This document shows positions 8,647-17,381 of a stretch of 64,000 nucleotides of DNA, piece after piece. The stretch is from assembly GCA_029560875.1 (NCBI GenBank), contig JAKQKB010000173.1, forward strand, positions 160,340 through 224,339. The letters are read 5' to 3'. How positions within the stretch are numbered: position 1 is the stretch's first letter; every line of letters begins with the position of its first letter. The position numbers and the translations under genes are program-made. The DNA comes from Bacteroidota bacterium. GTDB taxonomy: Bacteria > Bacteroidota > Bacteroidia > Bacteroidales > Tenuifilaceae. The notes below the pieces were generated by a model that was not told where the DNA came from, did no database searches, and saw only the letters and a list, made by a program, of their open reading frames with translations.

Positions 8647-9345
8647 ATGGGTACCAACTATCAATCAATAAAAAGATTAATCGATTTATGGGAAACCTAC
8701 GAAGAGGAAACCTCGCAGCAGGAATTATTAGGTTTTGCCGATTGGTTAAACAATAAAATAAAGCAAAATCCAGAACTAAATATTAAGCAAGCAAAACGAA
8801 GATTAGGGAACGATGAACCAGATAACATACTAATAATAAACAACCTAGATGAACCTACGCGATTTTTAGAATACATATCGCGAATATCTAAACTCCACGA
8901 TTTCTACATAAAAAAGTTCTTTACTGATATATCAATAAATAATCGACTGGAGTTTTTTTTCCTTTACACTGTGAATGAGAAGAAAAGAGCAAAAAAAACA
9001 GAGCTTATTAATACCCACCTGGTCGACTACACCACAGGCATGGATACCATTAAAAGATTAGTAAACAATGGCTTGCTCGACGAAACAAACGACGAAACCG
9101 ATAAGAGAGCCAAGCAGCTAATTATTACTGATGAAGGAAAAAGAGTGCTCGAAATAGCATTAAAAAAGGTAAACGACGAGGTACATATGTTTTTAGCGTG
9201 TATCAGCATGAACAAATGGAAGAAAACACTGTCGGTATTTGAGGAAATCAATAACTTCCATTCAAAAATATACCAAACACATAACGATAAAAACTCAGCA
9301 GAGTTATTAAACCTAATGGATTCACTTAAACATCTCCACAAGTAA
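8647..9345 (+). CDS. MarR-family transcriptional regulator
   Basis: 232 residues from the ATG at 8647; an in-frame TTG 12 bases upstream is less likely. The central part (about residues 95-175) looks like a winged helix: a helix after KKTELINTHLVDYTTG, the recognition-type helix MDTIKRLVNNGLL, and the wing ending RAKQLIITDEGKRVLE, typical of MarR. The N-terminal 80 residues are an extra helical region. It lies immediately upstream of the xanthine-dehydrogenase-type genes in the same direction, so regulation of purine/hydroxylase genes is a reasonable guess. The ligand is unknown. Confidence 0.8.
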   Translation: MGTNYQSIKRLIDLWETYEEETSQQELLGFADWLNNKIKQNPELNIKQAKRRLGNDEPDNILIINNLDEPTRFLEYISRISKLHDFYIKKFFTDISINNRLEFFFLYTVNEKKRAKKTELINTHLVDYTTGMDTIKRLVNNGLLDETNDETDKRAKQLIITDEGKRVLEIALKKVNDEVHMFLACISMNKWKKTLSVFEEINNFHSKIYQTHNDKNSAELLNLMDSLKHLHK

Positions 9346-9551
9346 ATTTGATGTCGAAAATACTACCTTAAAATAGAGTTAAACCACTAAACTATCAGTC
9401 TGTAAAATCAATTATTTTACAATTATTTCGACATAAATAGTCAATATCAACATAACAAATCAAATTTAGTAGTATTTAATTCTATTTTTATGCAAATTAT
9501 TGCAACTAATTAATACGATTTTGTATCTTGGTGGAATTTAATTCCAACAAA
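9346..9551 (+). promoter_or_regulatory. Control region of the xdh genes
   Basis: A 206-base AT-rich gap. A promoter-like pair is visible: TTG at 9500-9502 and the near-consensus -7 box TATCTTGG at 9524-9531, 21 bases apart and 20 bases before the ATG at 9552. The CGACAT motifs at 9350-9362 (inverted) and 9424-9436 lie upstream of it and may bind the MarR-like regulator. Confidence 0.45.
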
Positions 9552-10934
9552 ATGATTACTTTTCTGCTAAATAATCGCACTATCAAAACCGATAAGAACC
9601 CTGGAATGCCTTTGCTCGATTTTATTAGGTATAGCGAGGAGCTGCCGGGCACAAAAATTGGCTGTAGGGAGGGCGACTGTGGAGCTTGTACTGTTCTGGA
9701 GGGCGTTTTAACCGATAATCAGGTAGTTTACAAAAGCATAGTATCGTGCCTTACCCCGCTTGCCAATGCGCATGGAAAGCATATTGTTACCATTGAGGGT
9801 ATCAACCTCGATAATCAGCTTTCGCCGGTGCAAAAAGCGATGGTTGATAATGCCGCAACTCAATGCGGATTCTGTACGCCGGGCTTTGTGATGTCGTTTA
9901 CAGGTCACTGCTTGGACAAACAAGCATCCACCGCAAAGGGTGCTATAGCATCGGTAAGTGGAAATATTTGCAGGTGCACTGGCTACAAATCTATCGAAAG
10001 GGCTGCTGAGGATATTGCCAAGTATATGCAGAACAAGGATATCGAGAATCCAATTAAATGGATGGTTGAAAAGGGATATCTACCTCAGTATTTTCTTCAA
10101 GTGCCGAGCAAACTAAGGGATATTGAACCTATCGGCATATCAACAAATAATGCAACAGTTATTGCTGGCGGAACCGATTTAATGGTTCAAAAAGCCGATA
10201 CAATCTATGAATCCAACATACATCCTGTACTTCACAAAAAAGAGTTCAAGGGAATTACTATTGATAATGGCCGATGCCGCATTGGTGCATCAACCACTGT
10301 AAATGAACTAATGCAATCGGCTCAAATACAGGAACTACTTCCAAACCTGAAGGAGCAGCTAATGCTTATATCATCGGAACCTATAAGGAATATTGGAACA
10401 GTTGCAGGAAATATCGTGAACGCCTCTCCAATTGGCGATTTAAGCATTATTCTACTTGCATTGAATTCCGAAATAACCATCCTTGACGGCGATAGAAAAA
10501 AGGGTCAACCGCTTAAGGATTTCTACCTAGGATACAAGAAGTTAAACCTACAGAAGGGCGAACTGGTTGAATCGGTCAGCTTCCCTATTCTTAATAAGCC
10601 ATACCACTTCAACTTCGAAAAGGTTAGTAAGCGTACACACCTCGATATTGCTAGCGTTAACTCAGCAGTACTGATTAAGGTTGAAAACGATAAAATTGTG
10701 GAATGTCACTTATCGGCCGGTGGAGTATCGCCAATTCCTTTGTACCTGAAGGAGACATCCAAATTCTTGGTTGGAAAAACCATATCAACGGAAACTTTAA
10801 ATCAGGCCAACGAAGTGCTTCAAGCTGAGATATCACCTATTGGCGATATCAGGGGTAGCGTTGAATACAAAAGATTACTGCTAAAACAGTTGGTTTTTGC
10901 TCATTTTTTAAAACTTTTTCCTGATAAGTGTTAA
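9552..10934 (+). CDS. xdhA: Xanthine dehydrogenase-type small subunit, [2Fe-2S] and FAD domains
   Basis: 460 residues. The N-terminal plant-type [2Fe-2S] domain has Cys38, Cys43, Cys46 and Cys66. The second helical [2Fe-2S] domain has Cys105, Cys108, Cys140 and Cys142 (QCGFC and CRCTGY). The C-terminal FAD domain starts near residue 165 and shows VIAGGTDLMVQ and IRNIGTVAGNIVNASPIGD. This fused layout equals XdhA of bacterial xanthine dehydrogenases, which pass electrons from the Mo site to FAD and then NAD+. The start at 9552 is chosen because the upstream TTG at 9528 overlaps the -7-like box. The Mo subunit follows after 94 bases, most of which are a repeat element. Confidence 0.92.
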   Translation: MITFLLNNRTIKTDKNPGMPLLDFIRYSEELPGTKIGCREGDCGACTVLEGVLTDNQVVYKSIVSCLTPLANAHGKHIVTIEGINLDNQLSPVQKAMVDNAATQCGFCTPGFVMSFTGHCLDKQASTAKGAIASVSGNICRCTGYKSIERAAEDIAKYMQNKDIENPIKWMVEKGYLPQYFLQVPSKLRDIEPIGISTNNATVIAGGTDLMVQKADTIYESNIHPVLHKKEFKGITIDNGRCRIGASTTVNELMQSAQIQELLPNLKEQLMLISSEPIRNIGTVAGNIVNASPIGDLSIILLALNSEITILDGDRKKGQPLKDFYLGYKKLNLQKGELVESVSFPILNKPYHFNFEKVSKRTHLDIASVNSAVLIKVENDKIVECHLSAGGVSPIPLYLKETSKFLVGKTISTETLNQANEVLQAEISPIGDIRGSVEYKRLLLKQLVFAHFLKLFPDKC

Positions 10935-10936
10935 TT

Positions 10937-11000
10937 GTCATTCCGGGCGAAGACCCGGAATCCATTTCTACATATTGGATTCCTGCTTTCGCAGGAATGA
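10937..11000. repeat. MITE-like dispersed repeat between xdhA and xdhB
   Basis: A 64-base element with inverted ends TCATTCC/GGAATGA and two internal hairpins: CCGGG-CGAAGA-CCCGG and CCTGC-TTTC-GCAGG. Translated on the minus strand it gives the familiar spurious FIPAKAGIQ peptide seen wherever this repeat class is found. It fills most of the 94-base gap between the two dehydrogenase subunits and may form a stable mRNA hairpin affecting their ratio. Confidence 0.85.
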
Positions 11001-11028
11001 AAAATTCAAAACAGATAAGTTCAACTAA

Positions 11029-13281
11029 ATGAAAAACATAGATTCCATAGGTCACGTAACAGGAAAATCGGTTTATCTGGACGATATACCCACACTCAGG
11101 GGTACTCTACACGCATCGATACTTGGCTCAACCGTTGCAAGCGGAAAAATAGTAAGGTTTGATGCAACAAAGGCATCGGAACTAGAAGGTGTTGAGCGAA
11201 TTATCACCTACAAGGAAATCACTGGCGAAAACCAAATTGGCGGAATTATTCCGGACGAACCACTTTTTGCCGACCACGAGGTTCATTTCCACGGACAACC
11301 TATTGCCATTGCAGTTGCAACAAGCGAGTTTATTGCTCGTAAAGCAGTTTCGCTAATTGAGGTTGAATACGAGGAGCATACTCCTGTTGTAAACCCACGC
11401 GAAGCTCAACAAAAAGGTTTACTACTAATCCCTCCACGAACCTTTAAAATGGGTAATATTGATGAAACGTGGAGTAAATGCAAGTACATCTTTGAGGGAA
11501 GCGTTGAAATGGGCGGACAAGAGCATCTGTATATCGAAACCCAGGGTTCATACGCCTATCCTATTGAAGGTGGATATATAAAGGTTCACTCTTCAACTCA
11601 AGGGCCAACTGCTGTGCAAAAAACCATATCGCGAGTGCTTGGTATTCCAATGCACCTTATTGAGGTTGATGTGGTACGTTTAGGCGGTGGATTTGGTGGG
11701 AAAGAGGACCAAGCATCGGGATTTGCTGCTATGGCAGCATTGGCAGCGCATATTCTGCAAAAGCCAGTAAAACTCGTTCTTCCCCGTCACGATGATATGC
11801 GAATGACCGGAAAGCGTCACCCTTACAGCGCCGATTTTAAAATCGGATTATCAGCCGATTACAAAATACTTGCCTACCAAACAACGCTTTACCAAAATGG
11901 TGGCGCTGCAGCCGACCTATCGCCTGCTATTATGGAGCGTACGCTATTCCATTCAACTGGCGCCTACTTTATTCCAAATACACAGGTTACAGTTTACAGC
12001 TGCAAAACAAACCTTCCGCCTAATACCGCATTTAGAGGTTTTGGTGGGCCTCAGGGAATGTTTGTAATTGAATCGGCCATTGCAAAGGCCGCCAACGAGC
12101 TTGGTGTTCCAGTTACTGCAATTCAGGAAGCAAATCTCCTAAAGGAGAAGGATGAGTTCCAGTACGGACAAATTGCCGAGAATGTTAATATTGGCGAATG
12201 CTTTAGAACTGCAACCGACAAGTATGAGTTGAAGAAACTACAGAGCGATATCGATAACTTTAACAATCAAAACAAATACCAAAAACGCGGTTTGGCATTG
12301 ATGCCATTGTGCTTTGGGATATCGTTCACCAATACATCAATGAATCAGGCTCGCGCATTGGTACATATTTATCAGGATGGTAGCGTATCGGTTAGCACTG
12401 GTGTAATTGAAATGGGACAAGGCGTAAGCACTAAACTTGCCCAAATTGCATCAAAAACCTTCGGCATTAACATTGAAAAAGTAATAATTCACTCCACCAA
12501 TACTTCTAGAGTCGCAAACACATCCCCCACTGCGGCCAGTAGTGGAGCCGATTTAAATGGAAACGCCCTCTTAGTTGCTGCAAATGCATTGCTAAAAAGG
12601 CTAAAAGAGGTTGCGGCAGAAATTACGGATAGCAAACCGGAACAAATTGAATTCGTTAATAACAATGTGCTGTTAAACGGAGAATCTACTGGAATAAGTT
12701 GGGAAAAACTAATTATGACAGCCTATCTAAAGAGAGTTTGTCTTAGCGAGAATGGCCATTACGCTACTCCAACTATACACTTCGATAAAATCAAGGAAAA
12801 AGGGCATCCATTTGCTTACCACGTTTACGGGACAGCAGCAATTGCTGTTACAGTTGATTGCATTAGGGGCACTTACGAAATTGACGATGTGCTTATTGTA
12901 CACGACTTTGGCAACAGCATTAACCCAACCATTGACCTAGGTCAGGTTGAAGGTGCAGTGGTACAAGGCATTGGCTGGGCAACACTGGAGGAGTTAGCTT
13001 ATAACGAAAAAGGTAAATTACTATCCAATAGTTTATCAACCTATAAGGTACCCGATATCTACTTTGCCCCAAAAACGCTGAAATGCGAAGCATTAAATAC
13101 CAAAGGCCCCGAACTTGCTGTGTTTAAGTCGAAAGCAGTTGGCGAACCGCCGTTTATGTATGGTATTGCAGCTTACTTCGCAATTCAAAATGCGATAAAA
13201 TCGTTCAATCCGAACTACAAACCTGACTTTAATTTACCAATGACTCCTGAGAAGGTTTTGATGAGGCTTTATGGAAATTAA
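11029..13281 (+). CDS. xdhB: Xanthine dehydrogenase-type molybdopterin-binding large subunit
   Basis: 750 residues, similar to XdhB-type Mo subunits. The N-terminal aldehyde oxidase/xanthine dehydrogenase a/b hammerhead domain (about residues 5-115) precedes the Mo-cofactor domains. Cofactor motifs include GGGFGGKEDQ, TAFRGFGGPQG and GVIEMGQG. AVGEPPF near the end supplies Glu706, the expected catalytic base. It hydroxylates purines or related N-heterocycles. With ygfK and a mocA-like gene beside it, the enzyme may belong to the molybdenum hydroxylase group found with ygfK in enterobacteria, where the substrate is not always xanthine. No XdhC-type insertion chaperone is in the window. Confidence 0.93.
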   Translation: MKNIDSIGHVTGKSVYLDDIPTLRGTLHASILGSTVASGKIVRFDATKASELEGVERIITYKEITGENQIGGIIPDEPLFADHEVHFHGQPIAIAVATSEFIARKAVSLIEVEYEEHTPVVNPREAQQKGLLLIPPRTFKMGNIDETWSKCKYIFEGSVEMGGQEHLYIETQGSYAYPIEGGYIKVHSSTQGPTAVQKTISRVLGIPMHLIEVDVVRLGGGFGGKEDQASGFAAMAALAAHILQKPVKLVLPRHDDMRMTGKRHPYSADFKIGLSADYKILAYQTTLYQNGGAAADLSPAIMERTLFHSTGAYFIPNTQVTVYSCKTNLPPNTAFRGFGGPQGMFVIESAIAKAANELGVPVTAIQEANLLKEKDEFQYGQIAENVNIGECFRTATDKYELKKLQSDIDNFNNQNKYQKRGLALMPLCFGISFTNTSMNQARALVHIYQDGSVSVSTGVIEMGQGVSTKLAQIASKTFGINIEKVIIHSTNTSRVANTSPTAASSGADLNGNALLVAANALLKRLKEVAAEITDSKPEQIEFVNNNVLLNGESTGISWEKLIMTAYLKRVCLSENGHYATPTIHFDKIKEKGHPFAYHVYGTAAIAVTVDCIRGTYEIDDVLIVHDFGNSINPTIDLGQVEGAVVQGIGWATLEELAYNEKGKLLSNSLSTYKVPDIYFAPKTLKCEALNTKGPELAVFKSKAVGEPPFMYGIAAYFAIQNAIKSFNPNYKPDFNLPMTPEKVLMRLYGN

Positions 13282-13334
13282 TGGGGATTAGGTTGCAGAT
13301 ATTCTACTAATCTCTAATTATAAGACATATAAGA

Positions 13335-13362
13335 AAAGCGTGAGACAAAAATCCCACGCTTT
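13335..13362. terminator. Bidirectional terminator between xdhB and ygfK
   Basis: AAAGCGTG (13335-13342) pairs with CACGCTTT (13355-13362) around a 12-base loop, with T-rich sequence on the plus side and A-rich on the other. It separates convergent xdhB and ygfK. Confidence 0.75.
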
Positions 13363-13382
13363 AATTTTATCTGTTGATTTAA

Positions 13383-16300
13383 TTATAGCTGCTTAGCACC
13401 TTGCAATATTATACTCATTTCGGCTGCGTGCTGGAACTGTATTTGTTTAACGCAGGGTGTTTTTGCTTTTGCCTCAAGCAATTTAAAATCGGCTTGGTTG
13501 AAACGGGCAAAAACATGGTCGGTTTCGTAAATAAACTCATCACCTATTTCTGATAGAGTTTTGAAACCACCGGGTTGTTTGTAAATCAAATTTACCCTGT
13601 CTTTTAGATGGACAACCATATAGCCCTCCTCGCACTTATTGAACGATTCAGTTGTAATATGAATTTTTGGCTTAGCCATATAAGGTGCGCTGTCAGTTGG
13701 ACAGAATGTTCCACAGTTGCCACACTCGTTACAGAAATTGGCGATGTTTAGTATTTGGTACCTTTGATTTATTACAAAATCCTTATCGGGTTGATACTCC
13801 AATGCTCCATTCTCTCCAACAACTACTTTTTGGAGTTTCAAACTAATAGGTTCAACTTGGTAGGAGTAATTCGCAAGGTTTGGACACACTGTTGTGCAGA
13901 TATTGCAAATCTCGTCGCAGTTTAGGCAGCGCTTGGCCTCTTCAACAATTGTGTTTTCATCGAGGGTTTGGCTAACCAACTTAAACGTTTTACTATCCTC
14001 CAGCGAGATTGAGTGAACCTCTGGAGCAAACTTGCGCTGCGAGCGCATTTCCATTAACTCTTTCTTTGAGTGATTTTTACCTTCAACTTTAACAGTATTT
14101 ACGTTAAAGCCCGATTGCTTAATGATTTGCTCAGCAGCCTTTCGTCCATCGCCGATAGCATTAATAGCGGTTGACGCGCCACGTAAAGCATCGCCACCAA
14201 TATATACATTGCCCAGCAGGGTTTTATAGGTTCTGGTATCGGCCTTTAAAAGTTCGCTTGGAACAAAATCAATATCCAAAGCTTGACCTACTGCAGGGAT
14301 TATTACATCGCAGTCTATTTCGTACTCCGAATTAGCAACTTTTACAGGATTTGGACGACCTTTGGCATCAACTCCCTTTAGCTCCATTCTGCTGCAAAGC
14401 AAGGATTTAACCTTACCATTGGCCGAGATAACCTTTTCGGGTGCTGTTAACTCAACAATCTGAATTCCCTCCTCAATAACAGCGCTTATTTCGCCCTCGT
14501 CGGCTGGCATTTCATCAATGGTTCTTCGGTAAACAACAGTAACCTTTCCGTTATTTCCAACCAAACGATGCGCTGTGCGCGCAGAGTCCATTGCGGTGTT
14601 TCCACCTCCAATAATCACTACGTTTTTGCCTAGTTCCTTAATACTACCGTCTTTAACACCGAAAAGTAGCGATAGCGGGTCAATAACACCTGATGTTTCA
14701 ATTCCTTCGATATTCAAATCGGCCGACTTTTGCGCACCGGGCGATAGGTAAACGTAATCGTATGTAGATTTTAGCTTTGTAAACTCATCCTTATCAACCT
14801 TGTGGTTGTATGCTATTTTAACTCCAAGTTGCTCCAATCGGCTGAAATCGCGATTAATGGCCTCATCCGTCAATCTAAATCCAGGAATTGCGTATTTAAC
14901 CATACCTCCGGATTTTGTGTGAGCCTCAAAAACATCAACCTTAAAGCCATTAATGGCAAGGTAAAATGCACAGGATAAACCCGATGGACCAGCCCCAACA
15001 ATTGCAGCCGATTTTCCATTGGCAGTTTTTGTATTTAACTTGATATCGGAGTTCTCCGCAATAAAGCGCTTTACCTCACGAATAAGCAACGAATCGTCGT
15101 AATTAATCCTAGAACACTTATTCTGACATTGATGGTCGCAAACCATACCCGTAATTGATGGGAATGGGTTGGTTTTAAGAATCACCTCAAGTGCTTTATC
15201 GTACTGTTTTGTGGCTGTGAAGTATAGGTAATCTGGAATATCCTGATTGGTTGCGCAAGTATCGCGACAAGGTGCCGAAATACAATCGAAGTAATCCAAC
15301 TCACGCTTTGTCTTAATGGATGGCTCACGCAAATGGTCGCGGGTGTAAAGTTTATTCTTCAGAACATCGTCGGCATACTTTTTAAGGAATTGATGTGTCG
15401 ATTCCTTTTCAACCATCTCAACAATATTATTACACTTGCCTTTAGCAATATCGTTGGTGATATTCTCTACATATTGATTTAACCTTGTGTAACCACCTGG
15501 CTTGAGTAAATCGGAACAAACCGTGATAGTTCTGAATCCGCACTTTAAGGTATCGGTTACGTTGAATGCATTTACACCAGCCGAGAACGACAGCAGGAGT
15601 TTGCCGTTAAACTCGTTCTGCAACTTCCGTGCAACGTTTATTGATACTGGATGCAACGCTCTTCCGCTCATATACATCATCTCAACATCGGACTTAAAGG
15701 CATTCTTTGTGTTCACCGATTCAAGCGTGTTTGTCAACTTTAAACCAAAGGTTAAACCTTGCTTATCGGCAGTTTGCTGCAACGAGTTGATAATTTTTAC
15801 TGCATCGGGATACTTTAGGTCGTGCTCAAAGGCGATATCAGGAACGTTTGTCTTGAATTTTAACTCCTTGTTAAGAATTCGTCTTAGCTCCTCAGGCCCC
15901 AATAGGGTTGGATTTAACTTAACGAAAGTATGCAGTTTTTTCTCGGTAAGCAGATATTTTGCAATGTCCTCAATCTCGTTGGCAGGGCATCCGTGCATTG
16001 TGGATAGCGTGATATTGTTTGAGAGTTGATGCGGAATACTGATTTTTTCCACATCAGGGTAAAGCGACTTAACTCTCTCTACTTTCTCTGCCAATTCAGC
16101 CTTGCAGCTGTTCATCTTATCGAAAAACCATTGAACGTTGGGTTGCTTAATCCCCTCAAGGTTGTAGCCAACGCTCATATTGAAAATGGTGTTTGGGCCA
16201 GCACCAAAGCCTAATTTATGGTTTAGTATGTGGATAATAACCCAGGCATTGAGGTACTCGTTAAAACTCTGCTCAATCTTTAGCTCCTGCGACCACTCAC

Positions 16301-16625
16301 AGTTATAGCCCTCGTCCTGCATATCGATACAGGGCTTGGAAATTTCTAGTTCATCTAAAGTCTGGATAGTTTTTAACTCAATGTAACGACAACCCATTAA
16401 CCACGACACAATGATGTTCTGCGCCAATTGGGTGTGAGGGCCTGCAGCAACGCCTAGGGGCGTATCTATTTTTTGTCCGAAAATCTCGGTATTTAACTTA
16501 CTATTTTGCGATGGATTGAAAAATAAATCCTTGTTGATACCAAATATTGATTGATTTTTCTGAAATTCGTTCAAAATCATTTGGAGCATCTGCTCCACGG
16601 GAATTGTGTAGAATTTATCGGTCAT
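13383..16625 (-). CDS. ygfK: YgfK-like putative selenate reductase/oxidoreductase flavoprotein
   Basis: 1080 residues, close to E. coli YgfK. Residues 1-430 form a dihydroorotate-dehydrogenase-like barrel (TPLGVAAGPHTQLAQNI). An alpha-helical ferredoxin domain follows with Cys448, 453, 457 and Cys496, 500, 504. A GltD-like FAD/NAD(P) module carries GAGPSGL (544-550) and GGGNTA (673-678). The C-terminus has 4Fe-4S clusters (CLNCDEICNICTTVCP and CNECGNCGTFCP). It is a cytoplasmic electron-transfer enzyme whose exact substrate is unsettled; E. coli ygfK is linked to selenate reduction and lies in a purine-catabolism cluster with molybdenum hydroxylase genes. The xdh neighbours fit that association. 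A -7-like box (16649-16656) precedes the ATG. Confidence 0.92.
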   Translation of the reverse strand: MTDKFYTIPVEQMLQMILNEFQKNQSIFGINKDLFFNPSQNSKLNTEIFGQKIDTPLGVAAGPHTQLAQNIIVSWLMGCRYIELKTIQTLDELEISKPCIDMQDEGYNCEWSQELKIEQSFNEYLNAWVIIHILNHKLGFGAGPNTIFNMSVGYNLEGIKQPNVQWFFDKMNSCKAELAEKVERVKSLYPDVEKISIPHQLSNNITLSTMHGCPANEIEDIAKYLLTEKKLHTFVKLNPTLLGPEELRRILNKELKFKTNVPDIAFEHDLKYPDAVKIINSLQQTADKQGLTFGLKLTNTLESVNTKNAFKSDVEMMYMSGRALHPVSINVARKLQNEFNGKLLLSFSAGVNAFNVTDTLKCGFRTITVCSDLLKPGGYTRLNQYVENITNDIAKGKCNNIVEMVEKESTHQFLKKYADDVLKNKLYTRDHLREPSIKTKRELDYFDCISAPCRDTCATNQDIPDYLYFTATKQYDKALEVILKTNPFPSITGMVCDHQCQNKCSRINYDDSLLIREVKRFIAENSDIKLNTKTANGKSAAIVGAGPSGLSCAFYLAINGFKVDVFEAHTKSGGMVKYAIPGFRLTDEAINRDFSRLEQLGVKIAYNHKVDKDEFTKLKSTYDYVYLSPGAQKSADLNIEGIETSGVIDPLSLLFGVKDGSIKELGKNVVIIGGGNTAMDSARTAHRLVGNNGKVTVVYRRTIDEMPADEGEISAVIEEGIQIVELTAPEKVISANGKVKSLLCSRMELKGVDAKGRPNPVKVANSEYEIDCDVIIPAVGQALDIDFVPSELLKADTRTYKTLLGNVYIGGDALRGASTAINAIGDGRKAAEQIIKQSGFNVNTVKVEGKNHSKKELMEMRSQRKFAPEVHSISLEDSKTFKLVSQTLDENTIVEEAKRCLNCDEICNICTTVCPNLANYSYQVEPISLKLQKVVVGENGALEYQPDKDFVINQRYQILNIANFCNECGNCGTFCPTDSAPYMAKPKIHITTESFNKCEEGYMVVHLKDRVNLIYKQPGGFKTLSEIGDEFIYETDHVFARFNQADFKLLEAKAKTPCVKQIQFQHAAEMSIILQGAKQL

Positions 16626-16648
16626 AGTTTTAGTGAAAAGTTATATCA

Positions 16649-16656
16649 CAAAACTA
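16649..16656 (-). promoter_or_regulatory. -7 box TAGTTTTG for ygfK
   Basis: On the minus strand this reads TAGTTTTG (TAnnTTTG), 23 bases upstream of the ygfK start, inside the 96-base divergent gap with the mocA-like gene. Confidence 0.5.
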
Positions 16657-16721
16657 AAAATAAACGCCGGAAGAATTACATTTGTCATTAAAATTATTAA
16701 TTATTTGGAAAAATATTATAG

Positions 16722-17324
16722 ATGCAAGTTGTAACGCAGAAAAATATATCAGCAATTATTCTTTCGGCTGGAAAATCTGAACGAATGGGTGTGCCAAAAT
16801 TCTCGTTACGATTCAATACTGAAACAACATTTCTGGAAAAACTGATTGACGAATACCACTCCTTTGGTTGTAATGAGATTATAGTTGTGCTTAACGAAAC
16901 CAGCGCAGTTCTTTATCATCAGCTAAAATTAAGCGTTCCAAGCAATCTAAGGGTTGTTATTAACCATCATCCCGAATGGGAAAGGTTTTACTCGCTTAAG
17001 TTGGCCGCTTTGGCTTTGAATGAGGTAAAGCCTGTGTTTGTTAGTAATATTGACAATCCGTTTCTAAATCAAGAAACTCTAGACATTCTATTCAAAGAGG
17101 TTGATAATTTCGACTATATCAGCCCCAGTTTTAAAGGAAAAGGGGGACATCCATTCTTACTGTCTGCAAAAGTTATAAATGAATTAAAAACCGAAAAACA
17201 GGACCAAATTCACCTAAAAGAGTTTTTAGGAAAATACTCTAAAAAACTGGAAGAGGTAAATGATGAAAAAATTTTATTGAATATCAACACAATGGAGGAT
17301 TATAGCCGATTTTTCAATTTATAG
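16722..17324 (+). CDS. mocA: MobA/MocA-like molybdenum cofactor nucleotidyltransferase
   Basis: 200 residues, one Rossmann-like nucleotidyltransferase domain. The hallmark loop ILSAGKSERMGVPKFSL (residues 13-29) binds the nucleotide, and VSNIDNPFL supplies the metal-binding aspartate region. MocA adds CMP to molybdopterin for xanthine-dehydrogenase-family enzymes; the E. coli homologue (YgfJ) lies in the ygfK/xdhD cluster. Here it diverges from ygfK and is near xdhAB, so maturation of this hydroxylase is the likely role. CTP rather than GTP specificity is inferred from context. Confidence 0.85.
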   Translation: MQVVTQKNISAIILSAGKSERMGVPKFSLRFNTETTFLEKLIDEYHSFGCNEIIVVLNETSAVLYHQLKLSVPSNLRVVINHHPEWERFYSLKLAALALNEVKPVFVSNIDNPFLNQETLDILFKEVDNFDYISPSFKGKGGHPFLLSAKVINELKTEKQDQIHLKEFLGKYSKKLEEVNDEKILLNINTMEDYSRFFNL

Positions 17325-17381
17325 CCAACAACTATTGCGCAAAAAATCAATATATTAGCAAGACAATTACATCATTGCTAA

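Noticed and set aside
10849..11055. Minus-strand 68-residue ORF across the xdhA-xdhB gap
   Set aside because: It is a translation of the MITE-like repeat, giving the well-known spurious IPAKAGIQ peptide.
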